Below, one piece after another: positions 31,311-37,426 of a DNA stretch of 37,634 bases (its first letter is position 1; every line of letters begins with the position of its first letter). The stretch covers positions 1 to 37,634 of the IMG/VR virus record IMGVR_UViG_3300046096_000044; one strand, given 5' to 3'. The position numbers were made by a program, and so were the translations under genes. Below the pieces are notes generated by a model. It was not told the DNA's origin, made no database searches, and saw nothing but the letters and a program-made list of their open reading frames with translations. Source of the DNA: a virus.

Positions 31311-31350
31311 TATCTCAACTCGGAATGAGTTAAACAAGAAAGGACAATAT

Positions 31351-31578
31351 ATGCCGTATGTAAATGTATGGGTCGATAACGATGATTTGCTTGATGAAAT
31401 TGATGATGATGATTTGGTTGAAAAGCTAAACCGACGAGGATATGCCTGCTTTAAAAATGGCGTGGCTAATGGGCATGAATTTTCATCCGTTAAGCATTTG
31501 ATGGATTGCGGAATGATCAACGAAGCAAAAGCAGAGGCTTTTTTGATTGTTGGCAGAGCAATTGGGAGGTCGCTATGA
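31351..31578 (+). CDS. acidic hypothetical protein
   Basis: The 75-residue protein is strikingly acidic at the N-terminus (VDNDDLLDEIDDDDLVEKL), then contains a short ordered part (RGYACFKNGVANGHEFSSVKHLMDCGMINEAKAEAFLIVG). AAGGAC precedes the ATG. Its stop overlaps the next ATG. Unknown function; high acidity is a feature of some DNA mimics, but that is not evidence of one. Confidence 0.6.
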   Translation: MPYVNVWVDNDDLLDEIDDDDLVEKLNRRGYACFKNGVANGHEFSSVKHLMDCGMINEAKAEAFLIVGRAIGRSL

Positions 31579-31679
31579 ACTGGCCTTTCTCAAACTTTCC
31601 ACCTGCTTCTTGGACTGCCAAACAAGAACAAGCGTATCAACAAGCGCAACGCGCACAACTGCCAGAAAGCCCAATGTAA
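31575..31679 (+). CDS. small hypothetical protein
   Basis: A 34-residue ORF (MNWPFSNFPPASWTAKQEQAYQQAQRAQLPESPM) begins with a strong GGGAGGT site in the preceding gene and overlaps both neighbours by one to four bases (ATGA upstream, TAATG downstream). Aromatic/Gln-rich. Unknown function, but the ribosome binding site and overlaps indicate translation. Confidence 0.55.
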   Translation: MNWPFSNFPPASWTAKQEQAYQQAQRAQLPESPM

Positions 31680-31861
31680 TGAAAACATACTGGACTGTAA
31701 TTTTGACCGTGTGGACAACTGCATGGGTGACGCATATGGCAACTAAGGTTGGTCAAATGACCGCGCCAAGTGAAATCACACCCATGCTACCTTTTACATT
31801 TTTTATGTTTATTGTTTTTCCAGCGCTGCTTGGATTTTTAATTGGAAAGGAAAGCAAATGA
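31679..31861 (+). CDS. small membrane protein, two segments
   Basis: The 60-residue product has hydrophobic segments at about 4-20 (YWTVILTVWTTAWVTHM) and 38-56 (PFTFFMFIVFPALLGFLIG) with a soluble loop. The ATG overlaps the previous stop and the TGA overlaps the next start, so it sits in a coupled chain. The upstream frame to 31547 belongs to other genes. Function unknown. Confidence 0.55.
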   Translation: MKTYWTVILTVWTTAWVTHMATKVGQMTAPSEITPMLPFTFFMFIVFPALLGFLIGKESK

Positions 31862-32799
31862 GTAAAGAAGCAAACAAAACACAACGTGCTTTGTCGCTGG
31901 CGCTTGGGGCTTTGCAGCCTGAATCATATTTAGCTGAATGGTATGTTGAACAAGAGATCATTCCTGCTGCCATCAAAGCCCTAGAAGAAGCACTAGCCAA
32001 GCAAGAACTGTTGTTTGAAGTTGATGGGGAAATGCTTACAGCTAGTCAGGTTGCTGGTGTTGCTTTATTTGATTTTCAAGAAGCAACAGGATGCAATACG
32101 GCTGAAGAATTTAAAGCCAAGCAAGAGCATGACTGCACACGAAGCCACCCGCATGAGGAAATGAGCAAAGAGTGTGAGTTGCGTACCGAAATTGCACGAC
32201 TGACAAATCAACTTGCCAACACCAAGCAAGAGCAGGGTGAGCAAGACACACTCGCCTATCGTGAGGCGGCAAGCCTAGCTCAGTGGCTTTTCAATAAACA
32301 TTTTGCACGCGAAGAACACTACGCATCTGGTCGTGTTGTTTGGGGGCTGTGCGATACAACTGCTGGTGTAATTTCTCAGATTGACAACATGGTTTGCAAA
32401 CTTGTTCGTGAGCAAGAGCAGGGGAGCACTACGTGCGACAAGCCTGTGGCAGTCAAACACATGATGAAATGGGTTGACTACTTGAAGCGCAAGTCTGACT
32501 ACGGACAGCATATGCAAATCCCGTCAGGAATGAGTGCTGGTGCTTGTTGGGATTTGGCTATTGAACTTGAGCAGTTTATTAACACCACACCACCGAGCAT
32601 GAAATGCGAAGGCCCACAACAACGCAAGCCGCTGACGGCAGATGAGGTGTTCGTGCCTTTGGAAATATTAGAGGCTGCGGAAGGTTCACTTGGCGCATTT
32701 TGCAGCGACCACGGTTGGAGCGACCAAGACATGCAAAACATGGACAACCTGTCGGCGTACATAGCCCAACACAAAGCCGCCCACGGCATTAAGGAGTAA
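31858..32799 (+). CDS. hypothetical protein, large
   Basis: The 313-residue protein is helical and repeat-like in sequence (ALEEALAKQELL, ARLTNQLANTKQEQ), with HPHEE, Cys-containing segments (CELRTEIARLT, CDTTAGVISQID) and a C-terminal VPLEILEAAEGSLGAFCSDHGWSDQDMQNMDNLSAYIAQHKAAHG. No family is recognised. It starts with AAGGAAAGCAA upstream. Proteins with this type of composition occur in phages of betaproteobacteria, but I cannot assign a role. Confidence 0.6.
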   Translation: MSKEANKTQRALSLALGALQPESYLAEWYVEQEIIPAAIKALEEALAKQELLFEVDGEMLTASQVAGVALFDFQEATGCNTAEEFKAKQEHDCTRSHPHEEMSKECELRTEIARLTNQLANTKQEQGEQDTLAYREAASLAQWLFNKHFAREEHYASGRVVWGLCDTTAGVISQIDNMVCKLVREQEQGSTTCDKPVAVKHMMKWVDYLKRKSDYGQHMQIPSGMSAGACWDLAIELEQFINTTPPSMKCEGPQQRKPLTADEVFVPLEILEAAEGSLGAFCSDHGWSDQDMQNMDNLSAYIAQHKAAHGIKE

Positions 32800-32802
32800 G
32801 AC

Positions 32803-33069
32803 ATGGAACAGTGTATGAATTGCACAGTTAGAGGTGACATTGATGCTTGCATGAAAACGCCATGCAGTCAGCATGAATCTTGGTATGCACAGACATTGAA
32901 AGCACAACAACGCACATGGGTTGGGCTGACGGATGCGCAGATTGAAATAGCTGAAAACCAGATTTGGAACACAGATCAACTAGACGAAGTTGAGCGACAA
33001 GCAAACAAAGAGTTTGTCAGAGCAATCGAAGCCGCCCACGGCATAGCACCAGAAGGGAGCGACAAATGA
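32803..33069 (+). CDS. small Cys-rich N-terminus hypothetical protein
   Basis: The 88-residue protein starts MEQCMNCTVRGDIDACMKTPCSQHESW with four cysteines (C-x2-C ... C-x4-C) that could bind zinc. The remainder is helical (AQIEIAENQIWNTDQLDEVERQANKEFVRAIEAAHG). The ATG is preceded by AAGGAG. It overlaps the next start (ATGA). Unknown function. Confidence 0.6.
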   Translation: MEQCMNCTVRGDIDACMKTPCSQHESWYAQTLKAQQRTWVGLTDAQIEIAENQIWNTDQLDEVERQANKEFVRAIEAAHGIAPEGSDK

Positions 33070-33203
33070 CAGACCGTGAACTATTCCTCAAGGCATTAGA
33101 TAACGCTATTGCTTGGCAAAACAGATGCGTTCATTTGTATGAAGTCATTGAATTGCTGTGCTTAGATGCAGAAATTGAACTCAAGGAAAAGAACAATGCG
33201 TAA
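33066..33203 (+). CDS. small helical hypothetical protein
   Basis: A 45-residue ORF (MTDRELFLKALDNAIAWQNRCVHLYEVIELLCLDAEIELKEKNNA), shorter than usual gene-calling limits, starts on an ATG overlapping the previous stop (ATGA), and its stop overlaps the next gene's start region. Predicted helical. The tight spacing supports translation. Confidence 0.5.
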   Translation: MTDRELFLKALDNAIAWQNRCVHLYEVIELLCLDAEIELKEKNNA

Positions 33204-33657
33204 ACACTGCCGCCGCCGTGTGTGGTCTACATCAATCAACCCTATTGCCCATGCAATCTCAGGCGCTTGCATTGCTGACACAGCATCATTGAATGAGCTT
33301 CGCAAGAATGAGCTGAGATCATTGGAAGCCATGAAGTCTGGTGAGGCTGGTGTGCAAGAGTGGCAAATCCTGTGTGACATGATGAACATTGCTGAAATGA
33401 TGGGTAGGAACGGTATTGGCCCAGAAGTCTTAGACCATTGCCAAGCAGCCACCGAAGCACTCCACCGCGCGGCCAAACGATATGAAGCCACAAAGAAGAT
33501 GGGATTGTCTGGTGAAGGTCTGAGAGCATTGGGTGACATCATGGAATACCATGACCTCCAAAGAACCAGCATTTCACGGTCGCAGTATGAGAAGATGATT
33601 CAAAAGACAACCAACTACCTTAAGTCGCATGGTAAAAATGTGACGCATATCGAATGA
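33196..33657 (+). CDS. conserved phage hypothetical protein
   Basis: The 153-residue basic protein begins MRKHCRRRVWSTSINPIAHAISGACIADTASLNELRKNELRSLEAMKSGEAGVQEWQILCDMMNIAEM in type and is helical with a Lys-rich end (YEKMIQKTTNYLKSHGK). The ATG at 33196 has AAGGA upstream; an upstream frame start at 33166 is not needed. Proteins beginning MRKH..R with a similar helical layout occur in proteobacterial phages. Function unknown. Confidence 0.6.
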   Translation: MRKHCRRRVWSTSINPIAHAISGACIADTASLNELRKNELRSLEAMKSGEAGVQEWQILCDMMNIAEMMGRNGIGPEVLDHCQAATEALHRAAKRYEATKKMGLSGEGLRALGDIMEYHDLQRTSISRSQYEKMIQKTTNYLKSHGKNVTHIE

Positions 33658-34019
33658 TGTACCCCAAGCACGAATACGTCCGTAGCCCCAAACTGCTCAA
33701 AGCGGTAAGGGAGCTATCCTGCCAATCCTGTGGCTCAGATTACGGCGTACAGGCTGCTCACACCAATTGGGGTGGAGGCAAGGGTAGGGCAATCAAGGCG
33801 TCAGACAATCACATTGCAGCCCTTTGCCACACTTGCCATACAGCAATTGACCAAGGCAACCTGTTAAGCCGTGAACAGCGTATGAAACTATGGGTTGTCG
33901 CCCATTACAGGACTGTGAGAAAATTAGTCCAATCAGGTATGTGGCCTAGTGAAGTGCCAATCCCATTTGATCAACAGTACGAGGACATCTGGAATGAAGA
34001 AATATACAGCCAGCATTGA
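33654..34019 (+). CDS. YbcO-like nuclease (DUF1364 family)
   Basis: The 121-residue protein has zinc-binding pairs C23-x2-C26 and C58-x2-C61-H62, with VQAAHTNWGGGKGRAIKASDNHIAALCHTCH matching the YbcO/DUF1364 pattern (AAH...GKG...K..D...ALC..CH), a His-Me finger-type nuclease of lambdoid phages. The second ATG at 33657 is an alternative start. It is placed downstream of the recombination genes as in lambdoid ninR regions. Likely DNA-processing function. Confidence 0.78.
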   Translation: MMYPKHEYVRSPKLLKAVRELSCQSCGSDYGVQAAHTNWGGGKGRAIKASDNHIAALCHTCHTAIDQGNLLSREQRMKLWVVAHYRTVRKLVQSGMWPSEVPIPFDQQYEDIWNEEIYSQH

Positions 34020-34398
34020 AGCACAGCACAAAGGGCCAGACCCAGTGATGACATTCGTTATGTGCCTATTGCATAGCGTGACCAATGCTCACATCCTGCA
34101 TCTGTCAACCAACAGCTACTCCATCCACCAAGCACTTGGAAATTTTTACGGTGAGATAGGCGACCTTGTTGACAGCTTTGTTGAGGCGTTCCAAGGTAAG
34201 TACGGTCTGTTGACTGACTACAAAGCTGAGTACGCACTGCCACCAGAACCAATCGCATACATGAACTACCTCAAGGCCGAGGTAGAGAAGCTGCGCCGCG
34301 ACCCTGCGTTCCCACAAGACTCAGAGTTGCAGAACGAGGTGGACACCATTGCAAACCTCATCAACTCAACCCTCTACAAGCTGCGCTTCCTCAAGTAA
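33994..34398 (+). CDS. DUF5856-like protein (ferritin-like helical fold)
   Basis: The 134-residue protein has PVMTFVMCLLHSVTNAHILHLSTNSYSIHQALGNFYGEIGDLVDSFVEAFQGKYGLL, a pattern seen in phage proteins of DUF5856 with H-x-x-H and E..D..D residues of a Dps/ferritin-like bundle, and ends NLINSTLYKLRFLK. The ATG at 33994 has GAGG upstream and overlaps the YbcO-like gene by 26 bases. The metal-binding role, if any, is inference. Confidence 0.75.
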   Translation: MKKYTASIEAQHKGPDPVMTFVMCLLHSVTNAHILHLSTNSYSIHQALGNFYGEIGDLVDSFVEAFQGKYGLLTDYKAEYALPPEPIAYMNYLKAEVEKLRRDPAFPQDSELQNEVDTIANLINSTLYKLRFLK

Positions 34399-34400
34399 TC

Positions 34401-34574
34401 ATGCCATTACGTCACACAAAGTCTGGATGGATGTGGGGAAGCAAAGGCCCATTTCCATCAAAGGCCAAGGCTTTGTCCGTGGCTAGGGCCGCTTACGCGC
34501 ATGGTTACAAGGGTGAGCAGAAAAATAATCAGCCACCGTTGGTGCTGGAGTCTGTGAAAAAAAGTTCCAGCTAA
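34401..34574 (+). CDS. small basic hypothetical protein
   Basis: A 57-residue ORF starts two bases after the previous stop (MPLRHTKSGWMWGSKGPFPSKAKALSVARAAYAHGYKGEQKNNQPPLVLE...). Its first half, basic with Trp, looks like a small conserved phage protein; the end is Ser/Lys-rich. It is the last gene of the rightward early operon. An intrinsic terminator begins at its stop codon. Confidence 0.55.
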   Translation: MPLRHTKSGWMWGSKGPFPSKAKALSVARAAYAHGYKGEQKNNQPPLVLESVKKSSS

Positions 34575-34598
34575 AAATTGGTCGCTCAATTTTTTTTT
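34574..34598 (+). terminator. intrinsic terminator of the rightward operon
   Basis: AAAATTG (34574-34580) pairs with CAATTTT (34587-34593) around GTCGCT, followed by a total run of nine Ts (34590-34598). The stem is AT-rich but the T tract is strong. It ends the rightward transcription unit. Confidence 0.65.
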
Positions 34599-34884
34599 CA
34601 AAAACCTAGGGTGGGGGGTCGAAAAATAACCGCTTTTTTAGTGCCGTTTGATGTAAGTGCTTACTAACTTAGGTTTTGATCTAATGTAAGCACTCACTCA
34701 CTTAAAGTGTGTAAAGCAAGAAACGCACCCCGCTACAGTAACCCTATAAGCCATCAAAACCGCCTACAGTGCCCCTAAAATTTCTTGTTAAGGGTTTGTA
34801 TAGGGTTTACTTAAATAAACGCTTAAACGGGTTTTAAATTGTTTGTTTTGTTAGTTGGCACTCACTAACTTAGCACCCCTAAAA
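34599..34884. repeat. non-coding convergent region with degenerate repeats
   Basis: This stretch has no supported gene. It contains three similar 22-base units (34651-34672, 34684-34705, 34852-34873) with the common core CACTCACTAACTTAG-like, and a direct pair CTACAGTnnCCCTA at 34733-34746 and 34764-34777, plus two AGGGTTT elements. The layout between two terminators suggests a regulatory, origin or recombination site; it is not clearly assigned. Confidence 0.55.
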
Positions 34885-34907
34885 AATCCCCGCGCATGGC
34901 GGGGATT
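34885..34907 (-). terminator. intrinsic terminator of the leftward mini-gene array
   Basis: AATCCCCGC (34885-34893) pairs with GCGGGGATT (34899-34907) around a five-base loop. On the minus strand the stem is followed by TTTTTT, so it is a strong terminator for the leftward genes ending at 34923. Confidence 0.82.
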
Positions 34908-34922
34908 ACTTAGGGCTGTAAG

Positions 34923-35132
34923 TTAAGCGGAAAAAGAATCCAGCAAAACCCATAGATCAGTGGCGTTTACAATTTCGGAACGCTTAACCGCTTCAAAGCC
35001 GTTATCTATAGTTTCTAGCGGGATAATTTCGGCATTCTTTGAACCGTCAAAAGGCATTAGATTAGTAACTATCCACAGCCCCGCTTCGCCATCCAGCCGC
35101 GCACATACGTTATTTTCAAATATTGTTTGCAT
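34923..35132 (-). CDS. array gene 1, hypothetical
   Basis: The 69-residue product (MQTIFENNVCARLDGEAGLWIVTNLMPFDGSKNAEIIPLETIDNGFEAVKRSEIVNATDLWVLLDSFSA) is small and mixed alpha/beta. It is the last gene of the leftward array, with leader AAAAGGGGATAACC before its ATG. Unknown function. Terminator follows at 34885-34907. Confidence 0.6.
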   Translation of the reverse strand: MQTIFENNVCARLDGEAGLWIVTNLMPFDGSKNAEIIPLETIDNGFEAVKRSEIVNATDLWVLLDSFSA

Positions 35133-35147
35133 GGTTATCCCCTTTTG

Positions 35148-35309
35148 TTACTTAACATGCCCCGCGCGTTTCCAGTCTTCATATGTAATCCAGTCATTGA
35201 AAATTACATACATTCCAGCCTGTGAATTAACGTGAAAATTTAAGACTTTACGCACTATGGCGTTAGGAAAAGCCTTCTTTGCTTCATGCTTTGTATAAAA
35301 GTAATTCAT
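35148..35309 (-). CDS. array gene 2, hypothetical
   Basis: The 53-residue product starts at the ATG at 35309 (leader AAGGGATTAACT), not at the longer frame's start at 35447. It reads MNYFYTKHEAKKAFPNAIVRKVLNFHVNSQAGMYVIFNDWITYEDWKRAGHVK, with a basic, aromatic composition and a DUF-like 'W..W' end. Unknown function. Confidence 0.6.
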   Translation of the reverse strand: MNYFYTKHEAKKAFPNAIVRKVLNFHVNSQAGMYVIFNDWITYEDWKRAGHVK

Positions 35310-35319
35310 AGTTAATCCC

Positions 35320-35544
35320 TTAAATTCCATAAATTGCACAATGTGTGCGAAATTGATAACGCGCCATAGAATCCGCATAATGCCGCGCTTTTCCCCTTGT
35401 TTTATGCTTTTCTCGGCTTGATAAATAACCGAAAATTGAACCGTCAATATCTTCTATCCTTTCCACAATGGAAACAAAACATCCATTTTCTTTTGTAGTT
35501 CGAGTGTTAAAAGTGACGCCCGTTCTTTTGTTTGTTAATTGCAT
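35320..35544 (-). CDS. array gene 3, hypothetical
   Basis: The 74-residue product starts MQLTNKRTGVTFNTRTTKENGCFVSIVERIEDIDGSIF, preceded by AAAGGGTTACACA. The TNKRTG start is shared with array gene 9, and the KENGC piece with array gene 6 (a 17-base identical stretch). Ends CAIYGI. Unknown function; probably built from exchangeable segments. Confidence 0.6.
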   Translation of the reverse strand: MQLTNKRTGVTFNTRTTKENGCFVSIVERIEDIDGSIFGYLSSREKHKTRGKARHYADSMARYQFRTHCAIYGI

Positions 35545-35687
35545 TGTGTAACCCTTTCCTTTAAACCGAAATAGAAGAACCTATCAAACCCTTTTACATA
35601 AGCGGTGCAAGTGGATTTCTTCACCCATTCATTACCGCCGAAAGTAAAAGCCGCGCCTATAGGTAATGTAGAAAATTCTTTTAACAT
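35535..35687 (-). CDS. array gene 4, small hypothetical
   Basis: A 50-residue ORF below usual gene-calling size (MLKEFSTLPIGAAFTFGGNEWVKKSTCTAYVKGFDRFFYFGLKERVTQCN) uses the leader AAAGGGGTAACC. The pattern 'iGaaFtfggnewvKkStctAy' resembles small phage proteins of beta-barrel appearance. The end overlaps array gene 3's start by 10 bases; the shared leader codes RVTQ. Confidence 0.6.
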   Translation of the reverse strand: MLKEFSTLPIGAAFTFGGNEWVKKSTCTAYVKGFDRFFYFGLKERVTQCN

Positions 35688-35689
35688 GG

Positions 35690-35860
35690 TTACCCCTTTA
35701 AACATTCCGCGCACACACCGCGCATTTCTTCATCTTCATTGACAAAAGATATTGCCGCGCTTTTAGTGTCAAACCGCATACGCTGGATGAAACCATCCGC
35801 ATGGAAACGGTAACAAACAATCCAACCCCATTCATTAAATTTCAGTTTTGACGGTTTCAT
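35690..35860 (-). CDS. array gene 5, hypothetical
   Basis: The 56-residue product (MKPSKLKFNEWGWIVCYRFHADGFIQRMRFDTKSAAISFVNEDEEMRGVCAECLKG) starts at 35860 with AAAGGC upstream. Its ATG overlaps the previous stop (ATGA). Its stop TAA is part of array gene 4's leader (AAGGGGTAACC). Two Cys and basic residues in the first half; function unknown. Confidence 0.6.
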   Translation of the reverse strand: MKPSKLKFNEWGWIVCYRFHADGFIQRMRFDTKSAAISFVNEDEEMRGVCAECLKG

Positions 35861-36036
35861 TCTGTAAAGCCTTTCGTTAAGCAAATTTGAGAACATCCAT
35901 TTTCTTTTACGGTGTGCCTTTCGTAAGTAATTTTGCCCTTATAAGATAGAAATTCCATTTCTGAGCATTCCACAATATCGGGTTCTTCTAGATCAAAATC
36001 TAGAATGAAGAAACGCACATTCATGCTATTAAACAT
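35857..36036 (-). CDS. array gene 6, hypothetical
   Basis: The 59-residue product (MFNSMNVRFFILDFDLEEPDIVECSEMEFLSYKGKITYERHTVKENGCSQICLTKGFTE) starts with leader AAGGGGCTAACC at 36036. An upstream frame to 36108 lies inside the next gene. It shares the KENGC piece with array gene 3. Acidic middle; unknown function. Confidence 0.6.
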   Translation of the reverse strand: MFNSMNVRFFILDFDLEEPDIVECSEMEFLSYKGKITYERHTVKENGCSQICLTKGFTE

Positions 36037-36358
36037 GGTTAGCCCCTTCTTTTGTTTCTTCTTGATATTCGCCATGCGTGATTTCATTAGCAAACCATTC
36101 CGAAGCAAACCATACTAAAGCGTTAGCAAACCTTACATCATCACCCATTTCATCCATTACATATGATGGCCATTCACCGCTACATTCTTTGTATTCCTGT
36201 AATGTTTCATGTAATGCCGCGCTAAACTTTAAATATAGATCGTAAGTTTCTTTGTAATAGATCATCCCGCTTACACCGCCTGTGCATCCATGGTTTGAAA
36301 TATCGGACAATTCATTGTGCGAATAGTTATCTAGCAACCATTGTTTAAAAGCATTCAT
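36029..36358 (-). CDS. array gene 7, hypothetical
   Basis: The largest array product, 109 residues: MNAFKQWLLDNYSHNELSDISNHGCTGGVSGMIYYKETYDLYLKFSAALHETLQEY ... VMDEMGDDVRFANALVWFASEWFANEITHGEYQEE. It is helical with GCTGGVSG, resembling small phage proteins of a DUF-type fold, but I cannot name the family with confidence. AAGGGG lies about 10 bases upstream. Unknown function. Confidence 0.65.
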   Translation of the reverse strand: MNAFKQWLLDNYSHNELSDISNHGCTGGVSGMIYYKETYDLYLKFSAALHETLQEYKECSGEWPSYVMDEMGDDVRFANALVWFASEWFANEITHGEYQEETKEGANHV

Positions 36359-36369
36359 TATTTTTCCCC

Positions 36370-36465
36370 TTATTTAGTCAAAACATCACAGCTAGCCAAC
36401 ATGAAGCAAACCCATGTGACAAACATCAAAACGCCTATTACAGCCTTAAAGAATGAATTTTTCAT
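36370..36465 (-). CDS. array gene 8, 31-residue lipoprotein-like peptide
   Basis: The ORF codes MKNSFFKAVIGVLMFVTWVC..LASCDVLTK: a Lys-containing start, a hydrophobic core, and a perfect SPase II lipobox L-A-S-C (cysteine at residue 26) followed by Asp. If processed, the mature lipopeptide would be only six residues; Asp at +2 typically retains lipoproteins at the inner membrane. Leader AAGGGGTTACACA. Possible superinfection-exclusion or lysis peptide; speculative. Confidence 0.6.
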   Translation of the reverse strand: MKNSFFKAVIGVLMFVTWVCFMLASCDVLTK

Positions 36466-36725
36466 TGTGTAACCCCTTCTATCTGTGCCGCTTCACGCAT
36501 AAGCCATGCGGTATGCAATTCACAATCGGGGAAATCTTCACAATTAATTTCACCCAAAATTTCATGTGAAGCGTATACGTTACAAAAGTGCCCCATTACG
36601 TCAAATTGCAAACCATACATAAGCACTATCTGTGCGCGTGCAATTTCGGCGGTTAATGCTGTGGAGCGTGCGTGCTCCACTCGGCCAGTGCGTTTGTTTG
36701 TCATTTCATATTCATATTGTTTCAT
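36462..36725 (-). CDS. array gene 9, hypothetical (promoter-proximal)
   Basis: The 87-residue product (MKQYEYEMTNKRTGRVEHARSTALTAEIARAQIVLMYGLQFDVMGHFC...CELHTAWLMREAAQIEGVTQ) has the leader AAGGGGTTATCCACA, which contains a DnaA box. The TNKRTG piece recurs in array gene 3. The end VTQ is encoded by the next gene's leader. It should be the first gene transcribed. Possible -35/-10 on the minus strand: TTTACT (36835-36840) and TTAAAT (36812-36817). Unknown function. Confidence 0.6.
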   Translation of the reverse strand: MKQYEYEMTNKRTGRVEHARSTALTAEIARAQIVLMYGLQFDVMGHFCNVYASHEILGEINCEDFPDCELHTAWLMREAAQIEGVTQ

Positions 36726-36958
36726 TGTGGATAACCCCTTTTTTTAAGTCAAACGGCATTCCGCCGTCAATTTAGTGTTGCTAGAAGCGTGCCAAGCTGT
36801 AAACCCTTTAAATTTAAAACCTATGGTTTAGAAAAGTAAACTACAGAAAAAGTATCAATGCACTATGAATGTGCGCACGCACCAAAGTAAACCGTTTACA
36901 CACCTAAACGGTGCGCGGTGTGGATAGTGTGGATAAGTTAGCGGGGTGTGGATAATGT
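36726..36958. other. candidate replication origin (DnaA-box cluster)
   Basis: Four DnaA boxes of the form TGTGGATAA (perfect at 36726-36734, 36928-36936 and 36947-36955; TGTGGATAG at 36919-36927) lie in one orientation within 230 bases. Between them is an AT-rich segment (about 36801-36870) and perfect inverted repeats: ACCGTTTA/TAAACGGT (36891-36898 with 36905-36912), which overlaps GTAAAC C GTTTAC (36887-36899). The arrangement fits an origin with a melting region next to DnaA sites. No gene is supported in 36735-36947. Confidence 0.6.
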
Positions 36959-36962
36959 ATGT

Positions 36963-37391
36963 ATGGCAACATTACCTAAACCTGTAAAGTGCGAAGCGTT
37001 ACGCTGTAAAGCGGAACGGGTGACGGGTTCCGCTTATTGTGTAGAACATGGCGGTAAACCTAAGTTAAGCGTTCAAAGAAGGGAAAGTAACGCCCCTTAT
37101 AAGACTGTGGCATGGTTATCTATGCGAGATAGGCAACTATCCACACAGCCGCTATGCCAGTGCTGTAAGTTAGAAGGGAAGATTATTCAAGCTAACCATG
37201 TAGATCACGTTATCGCATGGCGTGCTGTAGGCGCGTTTGCTTTTAAGCGTGCGAAACTACAAAGCCTGTGCAATTCCTGTCACTCTGTCAAAACATCATT
37301 AGAAACTACAGGCATTTATAGGCACTACACAGAGACAGGCGCCATTGACTACACACCCCAAGATTACGCACGCTTAACCCGTGATCTATAA
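36963..37391 (+). CDS. HNH endonuclease
   Basis: The 142-residue protein has an N-terminal zinc-like cluster (C10, C15, C26, H29) and an HNH core: CQCC (65-68), HVDH (79-82) and CNSCHS (103-108). In phages, HNH genes sit beside terS and assist terminase cutting at cos. The ATG at 36963 is used; an upstream GTG at 36948 overlaps the last DnaA box. No clear Shine-Dalgarno is seen. It faces the terminase genes across the window ends, supporting a circular or cos-joined genome. Confidence 0.88.
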   Translation: MATLPKPVKCEALRCKAERVTGSAYCVEHGGKPKLSVQRRESNAPYKTVAWLSMRDRQLSTQPLCQCCKLEGKIIQANHVDHVIAWRAVGAFAFKRAKLQSLCNSCHSVKTSLETTGIYRHYTETGAIDYTPQDYARLTRDL

Positions 37392-37426
37392 CCCCAAGCG
37401 GCAACCATGGCCCCAAGCGGCAACCA
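37392..37426. repeat. 16-base direct repeat pair
   Basis: CCCCAAGCGGCAACCA occurs at 37392-37407 and 37411-37426, separated by three bases and starting just at the end of the HNH gene. Paired direct repeats near terS are typical terminase-binding (cosB-like) sites. Binding is inferred. Confidence 0.6.
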
